Origin: an uncultured bacterium
GTDB lineage: Bacteria > Auribacterota > Erginobacteria > Erginobacterales > Erginobacteraceae
NCBI GenBank assembly: GCA_937885075.1
Contig: CAKZYZ010000420.1
Span: forward strand, 1 to 33,559
Length of the DNA: 33,559 bases
Direction: 5' to 3'
How positions within the stretch are numbered: position 1 is the first letter of the stretch; each line of letters opens with the position of its first letter. The notes beneath the pieces are model-generated. The model saw only the letters and a list, made by a program, of their open reading frames with translations, searched no databases and had not been told where the DNA came from. Both the position numbers and the translations under genes were made by a program. Shown here one piece after another: positions 15,560-25,788 of this stretch.

Positions 15560-17035
15560 ATGTATTATCCAGACAAAAAACTATTTTTGGAGAAAGCCCG
15601 CCAGGGCAACCTGATCCCGGTCTATACCGAACTGGTCGCCGACCTGGAGACACCGGTCTCGGCCTTCATGAAACTGGGCGACTCTCCCTATGCCTATCTG
15701 CTCGAGAGCGCGGAATCCGGCGGCGGGATCGGCCGCTACTCATTTATCGGCAACTCTCCTTCCCTGGTATTCCGGAGCCGGGGGAACGAAGCCGAGATCA
15801 TCGAAGACGGTCAAACAAAAAAGGTCCGGGCGGAAAATCCCTTTATGATCCTGAAAGGGCTGCTCAAGAACTACCGCCCGGTAAGAGACGAGAACCTCCC
15901 CCCCTTCTTCGGAGGAGCGGTCGGTTATATCAGCTACGACTGCGCCCGCTACTTCGAGAAACTCCCCGACCAGAAACTCGATGAGTTGAATCTCCCGGAA
16001 CTGAATTTTATGATCACCGATACCATCATCATCTTTGACCGTTTGATGAATAAGATCAAGATCGTCGCTAACGCCCATATCGGGGGAGATCCCGGACGCG
16101 ACTACGATGACGCCATCGGCCGGATCGAGACGGTGCTGGGGCAGTTGATGGGTGTCTCCCCCGGAACCTACTTCCAGCCGCCGTCGATCCGGAAGCAGGC
16201 GGATCTGAAATCAAATTTTTCTCAGAAAGAGTTTGAAAAGGCGGTCCGGGCGGCCCAGGAGTACATCAAGGCCGGGGATATCCTCCAGGTGGTCCTCTCC
16301 CAGCGTTTCCAGGCCGAGACAACCTGCCCCCAGTTTGATATCTACCGGGCGCTGCGGACAATCAATCCATCCCCCTATATGTTCTTCCTCAAGTTTGATG
16401 ATCTCCATCTGATCGGATCGTCGCCTGAGATCATGACCCAGGTCATCGATGACGAGGTAAGGGTCCGGCCGATCGCCGGAACCCGCCCCCGGGGAGGATC
16501 GGAAAAAGAAGATCTCCGGCTGGAGAAAGAACTTTTATCCGACCCTAAGGAATTGGCCGAACACATCATGCTGGTCGATCTGGGCCGGAATGATGTCGGC
16601 CGGGTCGCCGTAACCGGATCGGTCCGGGTCAGTGATATGATGACCATCGAGCGGTATTCTCATGTAATGCATATAGTCTCGGATGTCCGGGGAAAGCTCC
16701 AGCCGGGAGAAGACGCCTATTCGGCCTTTGCCGCCACCTTCCCGGCCGGTACCGTTTCGGGGGCGCCCAAAATCCGGGCGATGGAGATCATCGATGAACT
16801 GGAGCCGATCCGGCGCGGGCCCTACGCCGGGTCGGTGGGATACTTCAGCTTCGATGGGAACCTTGACTCCTGCATCACTATCCGGACTATAATCGTCAAA
16901 GACCGAACCGCGTTCATCCAGGCCGGCGCCGGGATCGTGGCCGATTCCGTCCCGGAGAAAGAACACCAGGAGTGCCTGAATAAAGCCCGGGCGCTCTTCC
17001 GGGCCGTTCAGATGGCCGAAGGAGGATTATCATGA
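15560..17035 (+). CDS. trpE: Anthranilate synthase component I
   Basis: [21 protein letters not shown] (LLES box), [59 protein letters not shown]. Confidence 0.97.
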   Translation: MYYPDKKLFLEKARQGNLIPVYTELVADLETPVSAFMKLGDSPYAYLLESAESGGGIGRYSFIGNSPSLVFRSRGNEAEIIEDGQTKKVRAENPFMILKGLLKNYRPVRDENLPPFFGGAVGYISYDCARYFEKLPDQKLDELNLPELNFMITDTIIIFDRLMNKIKIVANAHIGGDPGRDYDDAIGRIETVLGQLMGVSPGTYFQPPSIRKQADLKSNFSQKEFEKAVRAAQEYIKAGDILQVVLSQRFQAETTCPQFDIYRALRTINPSPYMFFLKFDDLHLIGSSPEIMTQVIDDEVRVRPIAGTRPRGGSEKEDLRLEKELLSDPKELAEHIMLVDLGRNDVGRVAVTGSVRVSDMMTIERYSHVMHIVSDVRGKLQPGEDAYSAFAATFPAGTVSGAPKIRAMEIIDELEPIRRGPYAGSVGYFSFDGNLDSCITIRTIIVKDRTAFIQAGAGIVADSVPEKEHQECLNKARALFRAVQMAEGGLS

Positions 17036-18627
17036 TTCTGATGATAGATAACTACGATTCATTCGTATATAACCTGAAACAATACATGGAAGAACTGGGC
17101 GAAGAAGTGCTGGTCCGGCGAAACGATCAGATTACGATCGAAGAGATAGAATCGCTTGACCCCGCCTCGATCGTCATCTCCCCCGGTCCGGGAAGGCCGG
17201 AAGAGGCCGGATTGAGCGTGGAGATCATCACCCATTTTGCCGGTAAAATCCCCATCCTCGGGGTCTGCCTGGGCCATCAGGCGATCGCCCAAGCCTTCGG
17301 CGGCACCATCAAAAGAGCCGAGCGCCTCATGCACGGCAAAACCTCACCGGTCAGCCATGACGGGAAGACCATCTTCTCCGGCCTCGATAACCCCTTTGAG
17401 GCCACCCGATACCACTCCCTGATAGTCGAGGAGGAATCACTCCCCCCCATTCTTGAGATCAGCGCCCGGACCCCGGAAGGGGACATAATGGGACTCCGCC
17501 ATAAGGAACTGCCGGTGGAGGGAGTGCAGTTCCACCCCGAATCAATTCTCACCAGATCCGGCAAACAGATCCTGCGAAATTTTATTACCGGCCGGACCGA
17601 ACGGATCCCGATAAAAGAGGCCCTGAGCCGGGTGACAGGCGGAGACAATCTCTCCCGGGAGGAAGCCGCCTCGGTAATGGATACGATTATGAACGGTGAC
17701 GCCACCCCGGCCCAGATCGCGGCCTTCATAGTCGCTCTCCGGATGAAAGGAGAGACAGTGGAGGAGATCAGCGGATGCGCGCAGATCATGCGGGAGAAGG
17801 CTAAGATCATTAAGGTTCCGGAAGGCAAGATCGTGGTCGACACCTGCGGTACCGGCGGAGACAAGAGCGACACCTTCAACATCTCGACCGCCGCCGCCCT
17901 AATCGCCGCCGGGGCCAGGATTACCGTCGCCAAGCATGGCAACCGCTCGGTCTCCAGCCGCTGCGGCTCGGCGGATGTCCTCAAGGAACTGGGAGTCAAT
18001 ATAATGGCTCCCCCGGAGGTACTGGAAGAGTGCCTGGCCGAGATCGGGATCGCCTTCCTCTTCGCCCCGCTCCTCCACGGAGCCATGAAGCACGCGATCG
18101 GCCCCCGGAGAGAGATCGGGGTCCGGACCATCTTCAACATCCTCGGCCCCCTCTCCAATCCGGCCGGCGCCGATGTCCAGCTCCTCGGAGTCTACGACAG
18201 AACACTCACCGGGACCATGGCCCGGGTCCTCGGTGACCTGGGTAGCAAGAGAGCCTGGGTAGTCCACGGAGAGGATGGTCTCGACGAGATCACACTCACC
18301 GCCGGGACAATAGTCTCGGAACTGAAAGAGGGAGAGGTTAAAACCTTCCAACTCCAACCGGAGAAATTCGGGCTCGGCATCTGCCGCCCGGAAGAACTGA
18401 AAGGCGGCGGACCGGAAGAGAACGCGAAGATCATCCTGGAGATCCTGAAAGGAGAGAAAGGCCCCAAACGGGACATAGCCCTCCTCAACGCCGGAGCCGT
18501 AATAATGCTGGGCGGCGGCGCCGTCACCCTCCTCGAAGGAATCAAAAAAGCCCAACAGTCGATCGATTCCGGCCAGGCAATGAAAAAGTTAGAAAGCTTG
18601 CGGGAATTAACCGGCAATGATTCGTAA
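17032..18627 (+). CDS. trpGD: Fused anthranilate synthase component II / anthranilate phosphoribosyltransferase
   Basis: [17 protein letters not shown] and [10 protein letters not shown] (GATase) then [27 protein letters not shown] and [21 protein letters not shown] (TrpD); ATGA overlap with trpE. Confidence 0.97.
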   Translation: MILMIDNYDSFVYNLKQYMEELGEEVLVRRNDQITIEEIESLDPASIVISPGPGRPEEAGLSVEIITHFAGKIPILGVCLGHQAIAQAFGGTIKRAERLMHGKTSPVSHDGKTIFSGLDNPFEATRYHSLIVEEESLPPILEISARTPEGDIMGLRHKELPVEGVQFHPESILTRSGKQILRNFITGRTERIPIKEALSRVTGGDNLSREEAASVMDTIMNGDATPAQIAAFIVALRMKGETVEEISGCAQIMREKAKIIKVPEGKIVVDTCGTGGDKSDTFNISTAAALIAAGARITVAKHGNRSVSSRCGSADVLKELGVNIMAPPEVLEECLAEIGIAFLFAPLLHGAMKHAIGPRREIGVRTIFNILGPLSNPAGADVQLLGVYDRTLTGTMARVLGDLGSKRAWVVHGEDGLDEITLTAGTIVSELKEGEVKTFQLQPEKFGLGICRPEELKGGGPEENAKIILEILKGEKGPKRDIALLNAGAVIMLGGGAVTLLEGIKKAQQSIDSGQAMKKLESLRELTGNDS

Positions 18628-18751
18628 AAAGAAAGAGGATTTCTTACTCATCCAAGACCCCTGCCCCGGTTGATTCAACCGGGGCAGGTGAATCAGTTCA
18701 AAAGCTAACTTGCTCTTTCCAACACCTTACCTCGATATCATTCTGAGTTTT

Positions 18752-19969
18752 TCAAGATTTTCGACTATTCGCCGACCTGGATCGTGATTTGGATTTATGG
18801 CCTTTATTGATCGCTTTTCGTGGTCTTTGATTATGCTCTGGTTTCGGGGTATTATAATCGAAGTCTTCCAGTCTTTCCCGCGGGATTCTACCGCCGATTA
18901 TCCTCTCCAGTTTTTTAATCATATCATCATCTTCAGGTGTAGTGAGCGTAAAGGCGTCCCCGTTACGTTCGGCTCTCCCGGTCCGGCCTATCCGGTGAAT
19001 ATAGTCATCAGCGGTGGCGGGAATATCAAAATTTATAACATGAGAAATATTCTCTATATCAAGGCCGCGGGCGGCAATATCGGTGGCAACCATTATATGA
19101 TAAGTCCCATCTTTAAAGCCTTTAAGAGCGGACTGCCGCTGAGCCTGGGAACGATTACTGTGGATGCTGGTAACTGTATAATTTTTTTTGGCAATTTTTT
19201 TCGCGAGACTTTTAGCGCGATATTTAGTGCGTGTAAAAATCAGGACCGAATTTGTATCCGTATGCTCGAGTATTTTTAATAATAATTTAGGTTTTAGATG
19301 CTGTGGCACCGGGAAGATGGAGTGTGAGACGGTGTGGGCCGGGCGACTGAGCCCGATCGCGACTCTTCTGGGGTTATGAAGTACCTGCTTAGCCAGCGCT
19401 TCTATCTCCCGGGGAAATGTGGCGGAAAATAGCATTGTCTGTCTCTTTTTCGGAAGATACGAAAGGATTCGCTTTATATCGGGAAGAAAACCCATATCGA
19501 GCATGCGATCGGCCTCATCAAGCACCAGCACATTTATTCTATCCAACTTCGCGTAACCCTGATTAATCAGGTCCAGTAACCTTCCCGGGCAAGCCACGAT
19601 GATATCTACCCCGCGGCGCAAGGCTTTTATCTGCGGAGCCGCGCCCACACCGCCATAGACAGTCGTGCTGCGGATACCTGTTCTGTACTGTAGAATATCG
19701 ATATTCTCTTTGATCTGGGCCGCCAATTCACGGGTAGGCGTAACAATTAATACAGTCGCGTATTTATGCTGGTCGACTAATAATTTATGCAGGATAGGCA
19801 ATACAAACGCCGCGGTTTTGCCGGTTCCGGTCTGGGCTGTTCCTATCAGGTCTGTTCCTGACATCGCTAATGTGATCACCTTTTTCTGAATCGGTGTCGG
19901 CTCGGAATATCCGGCTTTTTTTATTCCCGCCTCAAGACGGGAATCTAAATTAAACTGATTAAAATTCAT
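18752..19969 (-). CDS. DEAD-box RNA helicase (RhlE-like)
   Basis: Q motif, AQTGTGKTAAF, PTRELAAQI, VLDEADRMLDMGF, SATF, IHRIGRTGRA; basic SRSRS tail. Confidence 0.95.
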   Translation of the reverse strand: MNFNQFNLDSRLEAGIKKAGYSEPTPIQKKVITLAMSGTDLIGTAQTGTGKTAAFVLPILHKLLVDQHKYATVLIVTPTRELAAQIKENIDILQYRTGIRSTTVYGGVGAAPQIKALRRGVDIIVACPGRLLDLINQGYAKLDRINVLVLDEADRMLDMGFLPDIKRILSYLPKKRQTMLFSATFPREIEALAKQVLHNPRRVAIGLSRPAHTVSHSIFPVPQHLKPKLLLKILEHTDTNSVLIFTRTKYRAKSLAKKIAKKNYTVTSIHSNRSQAQRQSALKGFKDGTYHIMVATDIAARGLDIENISHVINFDIPATADDYIHRIGRTGRAERNGDAFTLTTPEDDDMIKKLERIIGGRIPRERLEDFDYNTPKPEHNQRPRKAINKGHKSKSRSRSANSRKS

Positions 19970-20154
19970 TAATTTCCTTTGTTTTGATATTTATTCTGTC
20001 TCTGGATGGGAAATCCCCGATCGCAGAGTGTCATTCAGACTGTGACATAACATTGAGAGGAGCGGAATGGATGGCTACTTTAACCCGGAATATGAAAATA
20101 TATTCTTAATCCACAGGAAGGGATGGCTTCCTTTTTCTGCCGTGATTTTGAATT

Positions 20155-20550
20155 TCATCCATCCAGAAAGTTTCTAATATTTGCTTCTGATTGAACCCCG
20201 GCCAGAGCTCTGGAAATCTTGCCATCCTCAATAAAGGCGATAAAGGGAACTCCCATTACTCCGTAAGCCCGGGCCGCGTCCCGATTTTTCGAGGCATCAA
20301 TCTTGAATACCGCGTTGGCGTGCTGTTTATTTATCTGCGCGATAATCGGTTCCTGCATCTTACAGGCGCCGCATGAGGGGGTATAAAAATACAGGACCGT
20401 CTTTTCCCCGGATCTGATTCTATTGCCTGATGCTTTATGGAGGGTAGGCGCCGCCTTCCCCTTCATTCTCCCGGCCCTTAATTTCATCAGCCCGCGCGGA
20501 AGTAACATGAAGAGCAATAATACCACCCCAATAATAATAATAATGTTCAT
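20155..20550 (-). CDS. Membrane-anchored thioredoxin-family protein
   Basis: MNIIIIIGVVLLLFML TM segment; VLYFYTPSCGACKMQEPII (CxxC), GVMGVPFIAFIEDG; start taken at the internal ATG at 20550. Confidence 0.8.
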   Translation of the reverse strand: MNIIIIIGVVLLLFMLLPRGLMKLRAGRMKGKAAPTLHKASGNRIRSGEKTVLYFYTPSCGACKMQEPIIAQINKQHANAVFKIDASKNRDAARAYGVMGVPFIAFIEDGKISRALAGVQSEANIRNFLDG

Positions 20551-20724
20551 ATCTTCTCTGTTTTTTTTCTGTCTGCTTTTACAATGAAATCCAAAGCATG
20601 GTATACTCCCCACAGAGGAGTTTGACCAAGGGAATATTTTTTCAATCACCTTTATGTTGGTCGATGACTAGTGTGCCCCTTTGCCCTTCAAGGTCTCCAT
20701 TCCCGGGCAGTCTTCAATGAATGA

Positions 20725-20919
20725 TTATTCATATTCCGATTTGAAACCGATCTGACGGAGTGATGGATCGGGGGGAGGCTCGATAAGTTGGCTGATGATT
20801 TCAAAGATAGCTTGAATTTTTTCTTCATGTCCCCGGAAGTTTTGCTCTAATTCGTTAATCCTTCGATCCAGTTCAGTGTAAGAAGCAATCATACGGCGCA
20901 AGCGAACAAATACTCTCAT
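20725..20919 (-). pseudogene. C-terminal remnant of an ORF6N-domain protein
   Basis: MRVFVRLRRMIASYTELDRRINELE...IFEIISQLIEPPPDPSLRQIGFKSE aligns with the C-terminus of the ORF at 27210-27827 (MRTFVKLRSMLENHAELARKIGEME...VFEAIHQLTTSSDAPRRMIGFTPE). Confidence 0.7.
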
Positions 20920-20944
20920 AATCTCAATATTAACCTGAATAGCC

Positions 20945-21008
20945 CTGGAGTAGGGTGGGGAGTACCCACTTCACAATAAGTTAACAACTTAACAACGTCC
21001 CCTAAATT
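20945..21008. repeat. Dispersed repeat copy A
   Basis: ctggagtagggtggggagtacccacttcacaataagttaacaacttaacaacgtcccctaaatt; near-identical to 30052-30114. Confidence 0.85.
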
Positions 21009-21427
21009 CCAATCAATACCTGCCGAGCTTCCTTCTGCTTTGAATGGGCCCTCAGTATTATCTTCGGATAGGTTCCATATTCTTTCGCCACCGCGGCGGC
21101 AATCGCTTCCGCCGGGAAGGCTCTCTTTAATTCTTTCAGGCCGGGGTGATCCTTTTCCTTCAATGACTTAATCTCCAGAAACTGCTCCTTCACCCAGACC
21201 ACAAAACTATCGCTCCCCAGGATCGCCCCCGCTTTTACTTCTTTCAGCGGATTGGCCAACTTCTTTGAGAGACCCCGCAAGACAAAATCCCGATACCTGA
21301 GCCTCCCCTTCTTATAATCCCCACCCATGTACGCCAGGACTACATAGTGACAGAGAAAATCGTCTCGGCTCTGTATCTTCAAATACCCCGGAGGATGTGA
21401 AGGAGAGAATTGACATTTGACATCCAT
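21002..21427 (-). pseudogene. Truncated REP-associated (RAYT/TnpA-REP-like) transposase
   Basis: LAYMGGDYKKGRLRYRDFVLRGL..., AGAILGSDSFVVWVKEQFL, TYPKIILRAHSKQKEARQVLI match the ORF at 24014-24832; N- and C-terminal parts missing. Confidence 0.85.
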
Positions 21428-21446
21428 TCCTGATACTCTCTATTCT
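21417..21446 (+). promoter_or_regulatory. Candidate promoter of the kamA-like operon
   Basis: TTGACA (21417-21422), 18-nt spacer, TATTCT (21441-21446), at the RAYT-remnant boundary. Confidence 0.4.
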
Positions 21447-21519
21447 AATAATACAAACTATTGGCCAAAACATCGTTCATCCTTATCTTAATTGAGGGGG
21501 TTGAGGGGGAGGAATTATT

Positions 21520-22563
21520 ATGGAAGAGTGGGAAAAGATACTTAACAGTTGTATTTCTGATAGCGCTACTCTCTGCAAATATCTTGATCTTGACACAGGG
21601 GAAACTGATAAAGTCATTGCAGAGTATCCCATGCGAATAAATACTTATTACCTGAGCCTCATAAAAGGGAAAGGCGACCCTATATGGAAGCAATGTGTGC
21701 CTGATATTTTGGAAATTAAAAAGAAACTAGGAAGAAGAGACCCTCTGCTTGAAATAAATCATTCGCCTATTGATGGATTGGTTCACAGGTATAAAGATAG
21801 AGTGCTTCTTATTGTATCTGACATGTGTGCGGGATACTGCCGTTTCTGCACACGAAAAAGGATGGTAGGAACACAAGAGAACGTTCTCCAGGAAAAGGTT
21901 TTTCTAAAAGCCCTTCAGTACATCAAGCAACACAAGAAGATAAGGGATGTTATTATTTCAGGGGGCGACCCGCTTATCCTGGATGATAATAAACTTGAAT
22001 ACTATATTAAAAATATCAGGGAGATTAAACATGTTGAGATCATTCGAATAGACAGCCGAACACCCTGTTTCCTTCCGCAGCGAATAACATCACAGCTATG
22101 TAAGATGCTTAAAAAATATTCGCCTATATATCTCAATACCCATTTTAACCATTTTCAGGAAATAACCAGGGAAAGTCGCAAAGCCTGTAAGATGTTAGCC
22201 GAAAGTGGCATCGTTCTGGGGAATCAGACTGTTTTATTAGCTGGTGTTAATGATAATGCCGAAACATTAAAGAAGCTTTTCGAAGGATTACTTACCATGT
22301 GCGTCAGGCCTTATTATCTGTATATTCCTGATGCGGTAAAAGGCACATATCATTTCCGGGTAAGTATTGCCAAAGCTGTCAGTATTATGAAAGAGTTGAT
22401 AGGACATACTTCCGGCCTGGCTATACCACATCTCGTTATAGATTTGAAGCATGGTGGAGGGAAAACGCCGCTGCTTCCCAAGTATATTATTAAGCATAAA
22501 GGAAGAAGATATGTGTTTAAGAATTTTGAGAATGAGAAATTCTATTACGCGGATATCTCTTGA
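21520..22563 (+). CDS. KamA-family radical SAM / PLP aminomutase (lysine 2,3-aminomutase-like)
   Basis: CAGYCRFCTRKRMVG (CxxxCxxC), VIISGGDPLILDD, YYLYIPDAVKGTYHFR, HTSGLAIPHLVIDLKHGGGKTPLLP; SD gggggagg. Confidence 0.92.
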   Translation: MEEWEKILNSCISDSATLCKYLDLDTGETDKVIAEYPMRINTYYLSLIKGKGDPIWKQCVPDILEIKKKLGRRDPLLEINHSPIDGLVHRYKDRVLLIVSDMCAGYCRFCTRKRMVGTQENVLQEKVFLKALQYIKQHKKIRDVIISGGDPLILDDNKLEYYIKNIREIKHVEIIRIDSRTPCFLPQRITSQLCKMLKKYSPIYLNTHFNHFQEITRESRKACKMLAESGIVLGNQTVLLAGVNDNAETLKKLFEGLLTMCVRPYYLYIPDAVKGTYHFRVSIAKAVSIMKELIGHTSGLAIPHLVIDLKHGGGKTPLLPKYIIKHKGRRYVFKNFENEKFYYADIS

Positions 22564-22572
22564 GAGAAGCAT

Positions 22573-23499
22573 ATGGATATAGGTATAGCCCGTGAAAACA
22601 GGCCGGAAGAATTAAGGGTTATTTTAAGACCGGAAGAATTAAGAGATATTGCCGCATCGCACAGTGTTATTGTTGAGCAAGGCGCCGGCGAAGGGATAGG
22701 CATTAAAGACAGCAGTTATGAAGATGTGGGAGCGAGGATTGCTGAGAAGAAAGAGGTATATGCCTGTTCTTTAGTTGTACGGCTTAAAGAGCCACAAGAA
22801 GAAGAGCTCGCATTAATGAAGCCTGGTTCAGTTATGTTTTCCATGATGCATCTGCCGGGAAACCCTCATCTGCGAGACCTGTTAAAAAAATACAGGATCA
22901 TAGCTATTGCTATGGATGAAGTCGAAAATCCTCTGGGAGAACGGGAAATAGAAGCGCTTCATCAAACAGGTTATCTTGGTATGGAAAAGGGATTTGAGCT
23001 CTGGGGAGGAAAGCCATCTGAGTGTGTGGTAAAAATCATGGGATATGGTCATCTTGCTTATGGAGCTATCCAGTGTGCCGCAAGAAAATTTGCCCGGATA
23101 ATCATATTAAACAAACATGACTTTAAGAATATGCGAGAACATATCCCGGGAACGGATATATTGGTTAATGCCATAAACTGGCCAATGGAGAAGAGAGGAA
23201 AAGAATTTATCATCACTCGTGATATGTTAATACTGTTTAAAAAAGGAGCCATTATTCTTGATTTGATTTCCAACCCACCCGGGCAATCTCCTATTGAAAC
23301 TATGCATCCAACCACACTGGATAACATTTCATATCTTGTTGATAATATTATTCATACTTCCTGCTGGGGGTGGCCTGGGTTGGACCCTGTTAATATTTCC
23401 AAGCGATATAGTCTACAAGTTACTCCTATTCTAAAAGAAATCGCAGAGACCGAAATTGATAACCTTCCGGAATATATCAGACTCGCGACGCATAAATAA
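22573..23499 (+). CDS. AlaDH/PNT-family dehydrogenase, short form resembling N5-(carboxyethyl)ornithine synthase
   Basis: MDIGIARENRPEELRVILRPEELRDIA...IVEQGAG start; KIMGYGHLAYGAIQCAARKF Rossmann-like motif; HPTTLDNISYLVDNIIHTSCWGWPGLDP C-terminus; 308 aa rather than about 370 aa typical of AlaDH. Confidence 0.7.
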   Translation: MDIGIARENRPEELRVILRPEELRDIAASHSVIVEQGAGEGIGIKDSSYEDVGARIAEKKEVYACSLVVRLKEPQEEELALMKPGSVMFSMMHLPGNPHLRDLLKKYRIIAIAMDEVENPLGEREIEALHQTGYLGMEKGFELWGGKPSECVVKIMGYGHLAYGAIQCAARKFARIIILNKHDFKNMREHIPGTDILVNAINWPMEKRGKEFIITRDMLILFKKGAIILDLISNPPGQSPIETMHPTTLDNISYLVDNIIHTSCWGWPGLDPVNISKRYSLQVTPILKEIAETEIDNLPEYIRLATHK

Positions 23500-23589
23500 G
23501 GCGTTTTGATTATTGCTTTGTCTTGTGACTTTTTTTAGTGCCCTACGCGGTTAATTTTCCTGCTCATACATCAATTTAACAATCCCCTT

Positions 23590-23880
23590 TACGTGGTCGA
23601 TGACTGGGTCGGTGACTCTCGGGGAATCAGGCAAAACCACCGGCAGGAAAGTCACATACACAGAGCTTCTTCTTTACCGGAACCACCGGATACTTTAACC
23701 CGGAATATGAAAAAATAGTCTTACTCCAGGAAACATAATGGCTTTAAAACACGATTTCCGGGGTAAAATTTTACCCCGCGATGAATGAAGTTCATTTTGC
23801 GGGGCGGCAGCTTAAGATCAGAAAATCGGGGGTAATATTACGTCAGAGCCCAGGGGACAATCTATTGCTGTGGCGAATCC
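23590..23880. repeat. Dispersed repeat block (copy 1)
   Basis: Shares ggtcg.tgact..., tactttaacccggaatatgaaaa, gaaaatcgggggtaatatt, ggacaatctattgctgtggcgaatccacaa with about 31430-31767. Confidence 0.75.
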
Positions 23881-24013
23881 ACAATAACCCTGCGCCTTTC
23901 TCCAGGAATCCATTAAGAAAAGAATGAAAGAAAAAAGTATATTTACTTAGGTTATTAACGTCTTGAAGAAGAAATAGCCATGGGTCAAACCCCTCTTCGA
24001 GGTACAAACTTAA

Positions 24014-25041
24014 TTATTGGCTGACAATCTCCTGGTAAATCCGGTTCACCCGCCGGGACAACTTCTTATCCTTCTCCATTTTCTTCTCTATCCGATGATG
24101 AGTATGGGTCAGGGCCGCTCCACTTATTCCTCCCAGTTCCTCTCCCAGCTCACTAAGACTCTTTTTTCGGAAATTCAATCTATAACTCAGTTCAATCAAT
24201 ACCTGCCGGGCCTCCCTCTGCTTCGAATGAGCCCTCAGTATTATCTTCGGATATGTTCTGTATTCTTTCGCCACCAAGCCGGCGATCTCCTCCGCCGGGA
24301 TTAATCTCTTCAGCTCCTTCAGGCCGGAGTAATCCTGATTCTTCAATGCCTTGATATCCAGAAACTGCTCCTTGACCCAGACCACAAAACTATCCGAACC
24401 CAGAATCGCGCCCGCTTTGGCTTCCTCCAGGGGATTATTCAGCTCCTGTAACAGCCCCCGCAGGACAAAATCCCGGTACCGGATTCTCCCCTTCTTATTA
24501 TCACCCCCCATGTAGGCCAGAACTCCTCCGTAGCAGATAAAATCATCTCTCTCAGCTATCTTGAGAAGCCCCGGAAAACTACTCCAGGTATAAGCCTTGA
24601 GGATCTTACTCTTCTCCTCGATGGAGATATTACGATATTTTCTAAATCGTACCGGATTGAGGTAAATATAGCGGCTCAGTTCCAATAAATATTCATCCGC
24701 TTCCACCAGGATAGCCTTGTAACGCCCCTGGTAGAGATGCCCACTCTTGTGATGGCGCAGGTTGTAATAGGTGATGTAGGCCGTGTTGAAGCGCTGCATG
24801 AATCGGCCCAGATTTGCGTCCGGTGTCCTCAATAAGAAGTGTACATGTTATCTAACAGAGCATAGCAATGCACTTCCACGTTAAACGCTTCGACACTATC
24901 TCTTAAGGCCTTAAGGAATCTTAGCCGATCCTTATCGTCCCCGAAGATCCTTGCCCTCCGGTTCCCCCGGCAGGCAACATGATACCAGGCCCCCGGATAT
25001 TCAATTCTCAATGGTCTAACCATGTAGGCACTTCCCCACAA
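24014..25041 (-). pseudogene. REP-associated tyrosine transposase (RAYT) with apparent 1-nt frameshift
   Basis: ORF 24829-25041 (MVRPLRIEYPGAWYHVACRGNRRARIFGDDKDR...YALLDN) continues in another frame as 24014-24832 (RTPDANLGRFMQRFNTAYITYYNLRHHKSGHLYQGRYKAILVE); one added base restores DNHVHFLLRTPDANL. Confidence 0.9.
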
Positions 25042-25131
25042 TTCCCCCTATCAGTCAATAGTCAAGGTTTGACCCTGTGCCCTTCTGACCCTGTGCCCTT
25101 CCTGCTGATCTACATCGGATAGCCTGATCGA

Positions 25132-25557
25132 CTACGCGCCCGAAAGTGGGCTGTCGCTGTTCCAAATGTCGCAGGCGATCAGCCAGGTATCTCCCGATTC
25201 CCGTTGGTAGATCATGATGTACTTGCCAACATCCTGCATGGGTGGGCCCCCAGCATTGGGAAAAAGGCTAATCGTGTACCCGCCCCTTTCGAATGCCCAG
25301 TCGCCTGTGACGCGAATCTCATCGACTGCGAGAGCAAACTGTGAACTGTATTGATCAATTATAGCCTGTGCCGCGGATCTGATGATTGTCCTTCCCTTAT
25401 TCGCAGGCGCGTTGGGGGGCATCTGCACCCCGTCGCTGGTGAACAGTGCTGCGCATGCCTCGGCATCGCCGGCAATGAGCGCCGCCACATGTGCGTCTCG
25501 CGTCTTGTCGATAGCGGCCAGGTCCATCTCGTCTCCAATATATCCGTCCTCAGTCAT
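25132..25557 (-). CDS. SnoaL-like / DUF4440 (NTF2-fold) protein
   Basis: RDAHVAALIAGDAEACAALFTSDGVQMPPN...KGRTIIRSAAQAI...GKYIMIYQRESGDTWLIACDIWNSD. Confidence 0.8.
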   Translation of the reverse strand: MTEDGYIGDEMDLAAIDKTRDAHVAALIAGDAEACAALFTSDGVQMPPNAPANKGRTIIRSAAQAIIDQYSSQFALAVDEIRVTGDWAFERGGYTISLFPNAGGPPMQDVGKYIMIYQRESGDTWLIACDIWNSDSPLSGA

Positions 25558-25664
25558 GCCTGACCTCCTGATCGTTAGCCCCTCGTCGCGAGTAACCGAA
25601 CACTGGAATACGCAATCGTCGCGGGTTTCAGTGGTACGGTGGACTCGTCTTGCCGACCCTATGT

Positions 25665-25778
25665 TTACGGGATCCGGCGTTTCTGTTTGTCCTGTTTCTG
25701 TTTTGAGGCTTTTGCCTGTTTGGCAGCCTGCTGTCTCTTTCCTTTCGCCTTATCCTTCTTGCCCTTCTTATCGCCCAT
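25665..25778 (-). CDS. Lysine-rich 37-aa peptide
   Basis: MGDKKGKKDKAKGKRQQAAKQAKASKQKQDKQKRRIP*; strong SD AGGAGGTATCCCATG; 10 bp after the DraG-like stop, same strand. Confidence 0.6.
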   Translation of the reverse strand: MGDKKGKKDKAKGKRQQAAKQAKASKQKQDKQKRRIP

Positions 25779-25788
25779 GGGATACCTC

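Noticed and set aside
17277-18158. 293-aa minus-strand ORF antisense to trpGD
   Set aside because: Shadow ORF (Ser/Arg/Ile-rich) opposite a well-supported coding sequence
15560-18627. Complete trp biosynthetic operon
   Set aside because: Only trpE and trpGD are present; the next gene is a convergent helicase, so trpC/F/B/A must be elsewhere
18660-18688. CCTGCCCCGGTT-gattc-AACCGGGGCAGG hairpin after trpGD
   Set aside because: Good stem but no T-tract on either side, so not called as an intrinsic terminator; could be a bidirectional structure but unsupported
21520-23499. EpmB/EF-P beta-lysylation or classical lysine fermentation locus
   Set aside because: No epmA, efp, kamDE, kdd or kce-like gene nearby, and the second gene is an AlaDH/PNT-type protein
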